Assembly (NCBI GenBank): GCA_001051155.2
Contig: JYIP02000005.1
Coordinates: forward strand, 2,232,001-2,296,000
Length of the DNA stretch: 64,000 nucleotides
Source: Chrysoporthe austroafricana
Lineage: Eukaryota; Ascomycota; Sordariomycetes; Diaporthales; Cryphonectriaceae
Direction: 5' to 3'
Shown: positions 1 through 9,364 of the stretch, piece after piece
Layout: every line of letters starts with the position of its first letter
How positions within the stretch are numbered: the stretch's first letter is position 1
Translations under genes and position numbers: made by a program
The notes under the pieces: model-generated
What the model saw: the letters and a program-made list of their open reading frames with translations, nothing else
What the model was told of the DNA's origin: nothing
Databases searched by the model: none

Positions 1-276
1 CTTGCAGATGGAGGTACAATTTCACGGCGTTCTGGCGCATTGCTTCAGCTTTGACCTGGACAGAGTGGAACGAGTGTGTCCGGTTCTGTTCTTTGTGACT
101 CCAGCGTACTTCATACTCCGCCTGTCTACCGGAGTTGAAGTCGGCCTTTCAAAGCCTCTCTTCGCACCTTCCGTGGGTCATCATGCGATATATCTGGACC
201 CATCGTGTCTCAGAAGGACACTAGAAGGACAAGAAGCGCAGAAACTTCGTAGGCCTGGACCAAGACGTCCTATGCA

Positions 277-1603
277 TCAAACCCTCTTCCCCTGCGCCAG
301 TAAATCTGATACTTTCGGCGGTAGCACTAATGCGCTTCTGTCATTGCGCCTATAAAAGTCGACGAGTACCATGGCTGTGTCCTCGGGCCTATCCTCATGG
401 AGGAAATGGCCTGCTTCCGGGAAGATATGTAGTGAATATTTGCCTACCACCACGTTAGCCTTCAAGTTCTCTGATGGCAACGGTGCAGGACAACTCGCCT
501 TGCATCTGTCCAATAGTAAGCTCCGTGTCCAGCCTGTCTGTTCCAGCAAGGACGAGCATCTTTCCGCCCTTCGCCTCGAGGAACTTCTTGCTCAGTCCGA
601 CAAACCAGTCGGACCAAAACGGCTCCGTGGCGGCGAGATCGGTCCTCCACTTCCAAGGCCTGCTCCCTCCAGGAACTTCACACAGCAATCCAGGTACGCT
701 AGTCCGTGCAGATGTTGGGTTCCGGATGGTCCTCGATCGAATGTGCCAGTCGATTCCAGCCTGGATAGACGCAAAGCCTGTTGGCCGGGTAGATAGGTAC
801 GTCGTCATGCTCTGGAGCGCGTCCATAGCCGAGCCCTCAACGACGTCCAGCACCGTGTAGCCGAGTAGAGAGTTGCCTAGTGCGTAGGATTTGGCGAGGT
901 CGGTAACGACCGCCCCGCCGAGTGAGTGGCCCACAAGCACAATGGGAGGCAGCTCTCTCCAGCCCATCTGCAACTGAGTCTGCTGGACGACAGACAACAG
1001 ATCGATTCTCAGTGTTTCTAAACTGTAGTCGAGAGGGGACAAGGCGACAGTCGAACCATGACCTCGGGCATCTAATGAGAGAATACCAGCATTTGGTAAT
1101 TTCTTTCTGATCTCAGATCCCACGACGGCGAACGAGAGGCCTGATGACCCGCCTCCGTGATGCATCACGAAGAGCGGCCCCTTATCGACAGGTGACGTGA
1201 GGTAGGCATGGTGGGTGATTAGCGGGTTGCCAGTCTCGTCCGGCTGGCCGGGAAGAAAGAGCTCCCTCTCGAAATACGTCGTCCATGGGATAGGGTCAAG
1301 CGTCCTGCCGCCACCTCTTGGAGGGCTGCTCCCATGGGTACTTCAGTCACTTTTCACAAACGATACAGACACTGAAGTTGATGGATCCACATACCCTAGT
1401 GGCCTCGCAAACAGTTTTCTGCTGGGCGTAGGAACAATCGTGCCCGTCGACGATGCTGAGGAGGCGGAGGAGGAATCATCATCAAGACCTTCAGGCAGCT
1501 CAGGGAGGTAGTCCGTCTCTTCTTCCTCATCGAGCTCATTGAACGCCTCGACCCCGTTCAAATCCATCTTCTTCCTTGCCCAAGCCTTCTGCAGATCACT
1601 CAT
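277..1603 (-). CDS. PPE1: Protein phosphatase methylesterase 1
   Basis: Alpha/beta hydrolase that removes the C-terminal methyl ester from the PP2A catalytic subunit, so it controls PP2A holoenzyme assembly. Model: complement(join(277..443, 499..1325, 1395..1603)), 400 aa, frame closed throughout. The start is the MSDLQKAW methionine, as in fungal orthologues. An acidic, serine-rich N-terminus (residues about 23-55) precedes the hydrolase fold. Visible: an HHGGG oxyanion-type motif near residue 124, the nucleophile elbow GHSLGG (Ser204), LDVVEGSAM (candidate acid Asp230) and the catalytic-His block PEAGHFLHED (His358). Intron 1 (1326-1394) is GT-AG. Intron 2 (444-498) has a GC donor, an AG acceptor and a CTAAC branch site; only this junction restores the conserved MQGKYSL...PEAGHF block. 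The identification is firm; the exact start is likely. Confidence 0.93.
444..498 (-). other. GC-AG intron of PPE1
   Basis: 55-nt intron with exon junction CAAG|GCGAGT at the 5' end and GTGGTAG|GCAAAT at the 3' end. A GGCTAAC branch site lies 10-16 nt before the acceptor. The GC donor keeps the reading frame between GQMQ and GKYSL. The nearest GT downstream would shift the frame. Confidence 0.85.
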
Positions 1604-2442
1604 TTTGAGCGAAGAGTCGTGGTCAATGCCCCCAACATCTGGTGCCGCTTCCGATAAGCTAGAACTTATTATCCGGAGAAGTGAAAACTGGACGCGGTCG
1701 AAAGGCAAGATTCTTGAATAGAAAAGCTATTGTCGAGGCCCTTTGATACGGGAATAGAGATTATAGAAGGGATAATGAAGTGGAGGTGGCAACTCTGATG
1801 ATGTTCTGTAGCTTGTAGATGCAGACTTAAGACAGGAACAACATCAAGCCTCGGCCATTGTGTGGAGTTAGACGACCAGTGAAGAGCACGATATGCGCAT
1901 CGTTTCCACACTGTGTCGCGTCTTACTGTACAGCGCTTTCAATCGGTCGGATGCTGACTCATCACCATTAACCGCGGCGAGAAACAGTGTTTTTTACAGT
2001 GCGAATATACCTCTGCGCAGCCAACGCTCTCAGCAGGAAATACCAGTACCACGTTGAGTCTGTAACAGTTTAAAACTTTGATCTCGCGTTCCATATGTAA
2101 GGAAATTGAGCCAGAGATCTTCTACGAGCGAGTCTCGGCCAGAAACGCGCAGAGTAGTCGAGTTCACAGATGTAGTCTCCCCTTCCCATCGGAGCATTTG
2201 GCCAGACAGTACTCAAGGTGATCTTCGCAAAGTGAAGAGAGGTTGGAAAATCAAGAGTGAAATGGTCACCTTGTTGTTCATGTTTGTATAGCGTAATAAC
2301 CACCTACGCCCCCGGCATATTGTTCCTGGATATCTTTGTCTATAGCCCGGGTCTCCAACCTAACGCCAGCAATGAAAATGACGCTGGAGATTGGCACAGG
2401 TGGTGCTGTGCCCTCTCCGATTCCTTCCCTTTGAGACACCAT
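1604..2442. other. Intergenic: PPE1 5' region and DUS2 3' region
   Basis: About 840 bp between the PPE1 start and the DUS2 stop, both genes on the minus strand. Only short unconserved ORFs occur here. It should hold the PPE1 promoter and 5' UTR and the DUS2 terminator; no specific site was recognised. Confidence 0.6.
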
Positions 2443-3762
2443 CTACGCCGGCAGTGCCACTGCAGGTGGAGACGACTCCGTCATTGTATTCTCCGCCGTC
2501 TGCTCATCCGTGAACCTCGGGCGTTTGGCAGAGCTGTCCTCGTTCCGAGTATCATCGTTCTTCCGCTTCTCACTACCATGAGCAGCAGCTTGTGACCTCG
2601 CCTTGGGATCCATCGTGAGGCCAACTGCCATGTCCACCGCCTTCGCTTTCTCGAGCAAGTGCGCCAGCCCCAGTGCCTCACAAACGGCAGTGTAGCTCTT
2701 GCAAGACTGTACCTGTTTGTACGCAGGCTGCTTCCCCGGTATGATCTGGTTGAGCAAATATTTCGTGTTGCCGAACCTGTTCTCGACGTCCATCGCCAAC
2801 TCAAGGTACTTTGCCGTGACCTCGTCCCAGGATGCCATGCCTCCCTCCTCCTTGGTTCTGAAGCAGCTGGAGTTCTTCTCGGCCGCAGTCGCAATCATCG
2901 CACCGTCGACGCCGTACTCTTCGATCAGCTTCGCCGCCGAGTCCCGGTCCTCCACATCCCCATTCATCAAGCACGCCACGCCCGCCTCGCGACATATGTT
3001 CGCAATCATCCGCAGCTGTCCCCGTATAGCCCTCTCGCGCGGCCTCATTGGCGTCGTCCGGCAGTGTACCGTCAAAGCCGTAATGCCCGTGGCAACAAGT
3101 TTTCTCACCAGCGCCTCCGTCTCAGCCGGCGTTTCCAGTATCCGTATCTTGACGCTGACACCGATTTGAAATTCTGGCACGATCGTCTTTACCAACGCTT
3201 CCAATATCCCGGCCAACTTGTCCGGGGTTCGTAGGAGGGCCGCGCCCATACCGTCGTGTGTGCTGAAGGGCTTCGGGCACCCGGCATTCACGTCAATCCC
3301 TGCGACGTCGGGTGCGACCAGCCGCGCGGCGGAGACGGCGCGGTCTGGGTCTGAGGTGCCGATCTGAAAGATGTGCTTGCGCCCCTCGCGCTCAGGATGT
3401 AGGCGGTAAATGATGGACTCTTTGGCATTGGGGGGCGGCTGCTTCTGCCCGTATGAAGGGACGCGGACGAAGTCGATCGTTTTCAGGATGGGATTGGGGC
3501 GCCGTATCGCGCCTATCAAGGAGTAGTCGACGGTCTCGGGGCCTGGACCGCAGATTGATATGTCAGTCCAGACATGCTTCAAATACAACGTGACGAGCGC
3601 ATAGAGAGACTGACCCCATACCAAGTCGGCGCCGTAGTGCAGCGCAAGCAGTCGCGACGGTAACTCGCCCGACCGCACCATGGGCGCCAGGACAAGCTTG
3701 CCCCGGTAATCGACGCCCCTCGGAGGGATGGGCACCTTCTTAGGAGTCGCCTCAGACATCAT
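2443..3762 (-). CDS. DUS2: tRNA-dihydrouridine(20) synthase, Dus2 type
   Basis: FMN enzyme that reduces a specific uridine in the tRNA D-loop to dihydrouridine; the Dus2/Smm1 subfamily acts at U20. Model: complement(join(2443..3542, 3615..3762)), 415 aa. N-terminal KLVLAPMVRSGELP is the TIM-barrel FMN-binding start typical of Dus2 rather than Dus1, 3 or 4. The catalytic cysteine lies in GIDVNAGCPKPFS (Cys138). VHCRTTPMRPRE and NGDV follow as substrate and FMN motifs. The C-terminal ~60 residues are basic and acidic, probably disordered, with an NLS-like KRPRF. The single 72-nt intron (3543-3614) has GTCAGT/CAG ends, a CTGAC branch site and no in-frame stop; its removal gives the conserved LVWGPETVD. 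Two adjacent ATG codons (3762, 3759) are the likely start; an in-frame ATG at 3822 is less family-like. Confidence 0.93.
   Translation of the reverse strand: MMSEATPKKVPIPPRGVDYRGKLVLAPMVRSGELPSRLLALHYGADLVWGQSLYALVTLYLKHVWTDISICGPGPETVDYSLIGAIRRPNPILKTIDFVRVPSYGQKQPPPNAKESIIYRLHPEREGRKHIFQIGTSDPDRAVSAARLVAPDVAGIDVNAGCPKPFSTHDGMGAALLRTPDKLAGILEALVKTIVPEFQIGVSVKIRILETPAETEALVRKLVATGITALTVHCRTTPMRPRERAIRGQLRMIANICREAGVACLMNGDVEDRDSAAKLIEEYGVDGAMIATAAEKNSSCFRTKEEGGMASWDEVTAKYLELAMDVENRFGNTKYLLNQIIPGKQPAYKQVQSCKSYTAVCEALGLAHLLEKAKAVDMAVGLTMDPKARSQAAAHGSEKRKNDDTRNEDSSAKRPRFTDEQTAENTMTESSPPAVALPA
3543..3614 (-). other. Stop-free intron of DUS2 (72 nt)
   Basis: GT-AG intron with 24 sense codons in frame and no stop, so unspliced mRNA would give a protein with a 24-residue insert right after ADLVWG in the FMN-binding barrel. 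Removal is supported by the family-conserved WGPE block across the junction. Confidence 0.85.
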
Positions 3763-3954
3763 GAATGATCTGAGGAAACGGAGAATCATCACTGCACATC
3801 GATTGCGAGGGGCAAGATCCAAAAAAAAGTTCCACTAGCGGGTAGCGACGGTTGTTGTGCCTCAGATTTGAAGACAACCCTCCTAGTGTCCTTTTTAGCT
3901 CGCTGCCTAAATGCTACAAGCTCACCCGAGCCCTGATTCACCCGCTGATGACCT

Positions 3955-3972
3955 AAAAAAAAATTGCAAAAA
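3955..3972 (-). terminator. Pol III terminator of tRNA-Ala
   Basis: On the minus strand a T5 run (3968-3972) lies about 29 nt past the tRNA 3' end, followed by a T9 run (3955-3963). T-runs are the RNA polymerase III termination signal; the second longer run would act as a backup. Confidence 0.6.
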
Positions 3973-4000
3973 GTTTCATATCTCAGATACTATCTTCTTC

Positions 4001-4072
4001 TGGAGGCAACAAGGTTCGAACTCGTGACCTTTCGCATGCAAAGCGAACGCGCTACCGCTGCGCCATGCCCCC
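4001..4072 (-). tRNA. tRNA-Ala (anticodon TGC)
   Basis: The 72-nt sequence folds as a full cloverleaf on the minus strand. The acceptor stem is GGGGGCA/TGCCTCC with one G-T pair and discriminator A. The D stem is GCGC/GCGC. The anticodon stem is TTCGC/GCGAA with loop TTTGCAT, giving anticodon TGC, which reads GCA alanine codons. The T arm has the TTCGAAC loop, which is also the Pol III B box; TGGCGCAGCGGT fits the A box. No intron is present and no CCA is encoded, as normal for a nuclear gene. It lies about 240 bp upstream of the DUS2 start on the same strand. Confidence 0.95.
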
Positions 4073-4485
4073 ACGGAGGATTTCGATGTGATGTTCTAGT
4101 AGAAGATTTAGGAATATATATAGCTATTTCTCATCTGTACTGAAAGTAGCAACCTGCGCAGGTGTCTAATCTGCTTAGTTAATATTAATGCATATAATGC
4201 AATTGATTACTACTAATCCAGTCTACAAGACATGAATCTTAGAAAAGCTTAATACAAGGTATATTTGCCAAATATTCTGTTAAGTAGGGGGGAGGGGGAC
4301 TGTGAACTCGTGCCGATATTCCAATACATCTATAGTACCAGGACGCCTCTCATATTCGAAAGAACTAACGGAAGGAACCTCTGACGTCCGCGAGGTACGA
4401 GTAAAAAGTAAGATCCCAAGTTGTGGGGGGGGGGGCGATGAAAGGCTTCCGCGCTCGAGGAAGCTTCCGCGGATGTCACAGCCCT
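4073..4485. other. AT-rich intergenic block with G11 tract
   Basis: Between tRNA-Ala and the oxidoreductase stop codon. Positions about 4110-4290 are clearly richer in A+T and TpA than the surrounding coding DNA, and a run of eleven G lies at 4425-4435. No ORF or RNA gene is recognised. The block may be a decayed repeat, but no ends or target duplications are visible. Confidence 0.5.
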
Positions 4486-5614
4486 CTACTTCTTCGCTGC
4501 ATCCCTCTGCTTTACCAGCTCCGTCTCGAACTCAAGCCCAGCTTGCCTCCTCAAGACTCCATACATAGAAGATGAGTCCATCGGCCTACCCTTCTCATCA
4601 GAAAACGCCTTCGCCTCCCTCAAATGCCCGAGCGCCAGCTCCCCCACGGGCAGCCTTGTTCCGGCGTCCTGCGCACAGCCGATCCCATGCCCGACGTCCT
4701 TCAGCGCTAGACTCAAATCTGACCAGGGTCTCTCGTCCCTCGCCGGCATGTATGCGCCGGTGGTGAGCCTCTTCGACATGGATAATGCCAGAGGACCGTA
4801 CTGCTGCTCGATGAGGGACTCCATAGCCTCACTTCCTAAGCCGGTCTTCTCCGCGAAGACGTGCGCTTCGGCGACGACTTCCATCATCGCTGCGGTCATG
4901 AAGTTCCTGACCACAGGAATCAGCAACTATCCAGCTTGATTCGACGATCGTCTCAGACAAATGGGAGAAGGGGGGTTATATGCGCACCCTGCCGTCTTGA
5001 GCATGCTCGACTGCCTCACATCCTCACCTAGACGGATCACGCCCCTGCCCATGACACCCACCAGGTATGGACTGATAGCCTGTATCGCCTCGTCCGGCCC
5101 GGCTAGGATGAAGAGCAGCTTGCCCTGGGCGGCGACAGGACTGGCCCCAAAGACCGGGGCGGCGACGAACTGGGCCCCTTTATCGGCCAGCCGTGCCTGG
5201 GCCTTCGTGGAAGATGAGGGGTGCACCGTCGAGGTGTCGACGATGAGCTTGCCCGAGAGCCCGCCGCCGCCCTCGAGAATGGCATCCAGCGTCGAGGACA
5301 GTGCCACGTCGTCGCTCAGAGACAGGAAGATGATGTCTGATTTCGAGACGAGGTCTCCTACGTAGTGACATGGCACGCCGCCGATGGCCATGAGCGGCCC
5401 ACCCCTGGTCATCGTCCGGTTGTGGTAGTTCAGGCTCGCGCCGCCGGAAGACGACAGGTGCTTCTGTAGGTTCACGGCCATACCGATGCCCATGGACCCG
5501 AGCCCTTCGGCGTGTTAGCACATCCGCATACCTTCGCACTGTGAAGTTGGCCCCAGTCAACACACCTATCCATCCCAGCCGGGCATGCTGAGTCGCTGTC
5601 ACGGAGGACTCCAT
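4486..5614 (-). CDS. NAD(P)-dependent 6-phosphogluconate-dehydrogenase-like / 3-hydroxyisobutyrate dehydrogenase-like oxidoreductase
   Basis: Beta-hydroxyacid dehydrogenase family member; the substrate cannot be read from the sequence. Model: complement(join(4486..4906, 4988..5504, 5566..5614)), 328 aa. The short first exon (MESSVTATQHARLGWIG) joins exon 2 to rebuild the nucleotide-binding glycine motif GWIGLGSMGIGMA. A typical substrate-loop block follows (DTSTVHPSSS). Exon 3 gives LKTAGNFMTAAMMEVVAEAHVFAEK, where the family's catalytic lysine region is KTAGN. Introns: 5505-5565 (61 nt, branch GCTAAC) and 4907-4987 (81 nt, branch CTGAT). Fungal paralogues are annotated as 3-hydroxyisobutyrate dehydrogenase, glyoxylate/succinic-semialdehyde reductase or 6-PGDH NAD-binding protein. 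Length is normal for the family, and the protein appears intact. Confidence 0.88.
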
Positions 5615-6294
5615 TCCGGCGTAATGCTAGCTGGATAGAGAAGACAAGTTGTTGTTAGGAGCTCGAATTCAACAGAAGTCTACTACCACCAACTTGTTAT
5701 AAGTGCCTCACAAGAGAATGTTGTCTGACTCACCCGGGCATAAGCTGTCAACCGGGTTGCCGGAGGAAGAGTGGAGGCTCCGGTGCCGCCTCCGGTTTGA
5801 CGCCCGGGACCGGCCTCCGGCAAATCCATAGGAATAAACAGCCTGACTGCATCTTCGCGGCTGCTAGCAACGGTCACACTTGATCAAAGCCTTGTGAAGG
5901 GTCTATTATGCCAGTCATGAATTACCAATCTAAGCAGCGCCGGTCTCGTGTTGTCTATCGATGCCAGACTTTGTCTTGGTGTAAGGAACAGTGCCTATTC
6001 ATACACGGTGCAAGACAGCCACATGTGTAGGCATTGAACAGATTCTCATATAAGTGTATTTTTGTATTAGGGATATGCTGATAGTGAAAACTAGATGGGA
6101 GTACTGTGCAGCAATCTCAAATAATACTCTAGCGATTCCAAACACCATGCAATGCCAATCTCAAAAGATCGAAACCCAAATCCCATGCGAACCTATCGTC
6201 AAATGTCGTCGTGACTGTTCATAATCCAAAAGTTTCGATGCTTCTCTTAGAAGATGGTAAGGATCAGATGGTGTCGCGGTGAAGGACAAGGCGC
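5615..6294. other. Intergenic, no gene recognised
   Basis: About 680 bp between the oxidoreductase start and the Hsp30 stop, both minus-strand genes. It should contain the oxidoreductase promoter and the Hsp30 3' UTR. Only short, unconserved ORFs are seen. Confidence 0.5.
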
Positions 6295-6927
6295 TCAGTT
6301 GATGGCGATGCGCCTGCCCTCCTGCTTCTTCGCCTTGGGCACCGTGACGCTCAGGATGCCGTTGTTCAGGTTCGCAGAGACGGCCTGCTGGTCGACCGGG
6401 GCAGGGAAGCTGAAGGACCTGGAGAACTCCCCGATGGACCTCTCGGAGACCCAGAACCTCTCCTTGGGCTTCTGCTGCTGCTCGGCCCTGGCGACTTGGG
6501 TGCCCTGCTCCCGGGCCTTCTCGGCTTCCTCATCCGAGACGGTGGCCTTGTGGGAGTTGTTCTCGCCGCCCTCGGTGATGGCGCCACTCATGGTGGTGTC
6601 GCCGCCCTCGACGAACCCGGCCGGCGGCGTGCCGGAGGTGTAGGAGCGCTCCGTGCGGCCCGCGATGACCAGGGTCTGCGGCTCCGAGAACTCGATGGTG
6701 ACATTTTCCTTCTCGACGCCGGGCAGCTCGCCATGGAGCTCGTAGCCCGTCTCGGTCTCCTTGACATCGAAGCGCGGAGAGAAGTGCGGCACGGTGCGGC
6801 GCGAGCCGGTCTTGGTGCCACCCTGCGAGGAGACCTCCCGGGAGTAGTTGTCAAAGTCGTCGAGGAGGCGGAAGAGAGGCGTGAAGGAGGTCTCGGGAGC
6901 AAAGTAGGAGCGTGGGAACAGAGACAT
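6295..6927 (-). CDS. HSP30: Small heat-shock protein, Hsp20/alpha-crystallin family (Hsp30-like)
   Basis: ATP-independent chaperone that holds unfolding proteins under stress, usually as large oligomers. It is a single exon of 210 aa. The start is MSLFPRSYF, the standard fungal Hsp30 N-terminus; the in-frame upstream ATG at 7095 would add an unconserved His-rich leader and falls at the expected transcription start. The alpha-crystallin domain runs from about residue 55 (PHFSPRFDVKETETGYELHGELPGV) to the C-terminus, with the conserved LNNGILSVTVPK block near the end. A charged insert of about 60 residues splits the domain between the RTE(R)SY and ERFWVSERSIGEFSRSF strands, as in Neurospora Hsp30. 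Upstream heat-shock elements and a TATA box (listed separately) support heat induction. Confidence 0.93.
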   Translation of the reverse strand: MSLFPRSYFAPETSFTPLFRLLDDFDNYSREVSSQGGTKTGSRRTVPHFSPRFDVKETETGYELHGELPGVEKENVTIEFSEPQTLVIAGRTERSYTSGTPPAGFVEGGDTTMSGAITEGGENNSHKATVSDEEAEKAREQGTQVARAEQQQKPKERFWVSERSIGEFSRSFSFPAPVDQQAVSANLNNGILSVTVPKAKKQEGRRIAIN

Positions 6928-7123
6928 TTTGCGTGTGGTAGTTGAGAGTGGTCGAGCTGGGGTGATGATAGCTGAGTTGTGTGGGCAGGTGCGAAGTGTT
7001 CGAGGGACTCGCTTGTAGAGTGATTGTGTTCGGTGCATCAGATGTTTATGATCTGCTGTTTGATGTTGCTGATGATGGTGATGATACCATGGCACAAATG
7101 GACAGCAGGAGATTCACAGCATC

Positions 7124-7129
7124 TTTATA
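7124..7129 (-). promoter_or_regulatory. TATA box of the Hsp30 gene
   Basis: TATAAA on the minus strand, about 195 nt upstream of the Hsp30 ATG and about 36 nt downstream of the proximal heat-shock element. The order HSE-TATA-start matches inducible heat-shock promoters; the transcription start would lie near 7095. Confidence 0.6.
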
Positions 7130-7164
7130 CTTGGGATGTGTTGGCGATGGCAGCATATCGAGAT

Positions 7165-7182
7165 TTCGGGAACCTCGTCGAA
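7165..7182 (-). promoter_or_regulatory. Proximal heat-shock element
   Basis: Four alternating 5-bp units: TTC-gg-GAA-cc-TCG-tc-GAA. Three units match the nGAAn/nTTCn pattern exactly and the fourth has the right spacing. This is a binding site for the trimeric heat-shock factor, next to the TATA box of the minus-strand Hsp30 gene. Confidence 0.65.
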
Positions 7183-7357
7183 GCCACGAGGCTGCAACTC
7201 TACGTAATTATCGTGAGATGTCTAGAATGCTGTCGTCGTGCGTAGAGGATTCCATCGCTTACAAAGAGGAAGCGATTGGCTCATCTCTTGAGTTGAGTGC
7301 CAGAGCTACTACGGAGTGGTGTGTTCTAGTTGCTTCGATCACGAAACGTGCCGCCTG

Positions 7358-7375
7358 GAATCTTCTAGCACCTTC
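7358..7375 (-). promoter_or_regulatory. Distal heat-shock element
   Basis: Units GAA-tc-TTC-ta-GCA-cc-TTC, again three exact of four with correct 2-bp spacers, about 180 bp upstream of the proximal element. Two HSEs on the same gene strengthen the case for Hsf1 control. Confidence 0.55.
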
Positions 7376-9364
7376 CAGTCTGGCGGGAAGGACCCTCTGG
7401 TGGCTGCTGGCACCCAACATGCCCTGAAACAATTTTCATGGCATCTCAAGCACAGAGCACCGCATTTCGGAGTTACGCCTCATGATCTCTTCGAGTTATT
7501 GGGGACGTGTTCAGCCATCTGAGCGGTTCGTGGGTGCTCACAGCGTTGACGAGAACAAGAGAGACCCTTGCCCTAGCGAAAGCATTGGAGGCCCAAGGGT
7601 TCGGGTTCGGCCCTCCTGTCGCACAGGGGCACGGGTGGCCCTAGCCCCTGCTAAAGCATGGTACGTACTGGGCATTCTCACCGTCCTCATGCTGGGGTAG
7701 TCCCCAGACAGCCCCCCGACGCCACATGTCGATTCCAGCACGCAACATGCTAGCGCAACTAAACGACCGCACCTCTCGATGCCGCGACGCCCTTCTCTTC
7801 CTGGAAAGTGATCGACGGTCAGCCACGGCAATCCCAGTCCCAAGCCACAAGGCGCCGGCCAACCACTCACCTCAAGGCTGGGCACCTTCGCCACCCTCTT
7901 CTGCGCTCGGCGCTATCGGTCAAGGGGAAGCCGCAAATGCAGTGCTGTATCTTCCAATGCGAGAACGGCATCTTGGACGTCTCTATGGATACGACTTCCG
8001 ACATAGTTGCATATGCACATTTCAGCTTCGGCCTGGCCTGCTGATCGGTGTGCTGTGGTATCTGCCTCCCTCTTTCGCACCAGACTCGTCACCGGGTCGT
8101 TTTCGCCACCGGCAGGGCTCCTACCTCGTCTCCTATTGAGGGCTGCTCTTGATCCTGTTCGAATTTGTTATTTGCCCTTTAGGCGATCGAATCGCTGGCA
8201 AGCCCACGAGTAGAAAAAGTACATAGCCATTTCCCCCAGATTGGCCTTGATCAAAAGAAGTATTATTTGACCCTATGAAGAAGCAATCTTGTGAACACGT
8301 GAATCCCACGGTTCTGTGGTAGGAAAAAGCAACAATAATAATCAAAAGCATGTTCTGGCAAAAAGTAAGGAATGGGCTCATCGAGACCTTTGCCAGCCTG
8401 CCGGCCTACCCGTGTGTCTCGCCCCGACGTGCCTGAGAGGACGAGATATCTGATTACCCCGGAGGTGTTGACCCCCCTGTAATTAATGGTCATAGCGAGG
8501 TCATTGAGCATATGGCCTTCCGCCTTGGAACTGGCTATGGCAACAGGCGGGCGTGTAGTTAGGTACTGCTCGATGATGTTGGCGGGCATGTGCTGGGTGC
8601 CCCGGTCTCTTTTTGGAAGACACAGGGATTCGCATTCCAGCGAAGCTGCCTCCTGGACCATTGCCAGTACGAGAGCGAGATGGCTTCTCGAATTGCTTTT
8701 GCGGTGTATTCCTTGCGTAATTGCTCCCTTGTATCATTCGCTCCTTTGTCATTCCTTTGAGCGAAATCCAAATGTGACAGGAGGAACGTAGTTCCGGCCA
8801 GGCAAGGGGAAACAATAGAGTTTTGAACTAACTTCAACGTTCGCCTCTGGTACCAAAGCGACGGGTGAGCTTGGGTAGGGTAAGGCGGCGGCGTGCTTTG
8901 ACAGCCGCAGCCTTGGCATTGATTGGTATGACTCGGGTGGCGTTGGAATTGCTGTTTTTGGGGGGGCAAATATCGTAGCCTTTATCGCAGAAACTCAATT
9001 GATCCATGGGGCTGATCATTGTCATCGGTGAAACTCGGTTGGAATTTGCCAGAGGCATAGTTGAATTCAGGCACAAAACTTTTGATCCACTTCGAACAGA
9101 ACTCGGGGGGCACTCAATGCCCCGTCTAAATAGGTGATTAACCATCCACAGTAATTCCATAGCTCTGCGGTCCTCGGAGGCCCCGACCAGCTCAAAGTAG
9201 AACCTGCAACGATTAAAGTCCAGTCCGTCCCGGCTTTCGAAGAATGACGGTGAGGACAACGGGGGCCAAAGGCTCACCTGTGCCCGCCAGGTGTCTCAGC
9301 ACACCAAAAGACCAGAAACTCCAAAACACAAGTCAGCCTTTTTCGAGTGGCCACGCATTGATCT
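7376..9364. other. Intergenic, no gene recognised
   Basis: Nearly 2 kb upstream of Hsp30 and downstream of the YTH gene. It contains overlapping short ORFs on both strands (largest about 147 codons, 8834-9277 minus) with no recognisable domain, start context or conserved block. Part will be the YTH 3' UTR. Confidence 0.5.

Noticed and set aside
1..276. Plus-strand ORF at 2-355 as a gene entering the window
   Set aside because: Overlaps the 3' end of PPE1 in antisense, has no recognisable domain, and lies where the PPE1 3' UTR is expected.
2443..3762. Calling the dihydrouridine synthase Dus1, Dus3 or Dus4
   Set aside because: KLVLAPMVRSGELP, the long C-terminal tail and the NAGCPKPFS block fit Dus2/Smm1; Dus3 CCCH fingers are absent.
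6928..7095. 56-residue His-rich N-terminal extension of Hsp30
   Set aside because: Lies between the predicted transcription start and the conserved MSLFPRSYF start; composition and position fit a 5' UTR.
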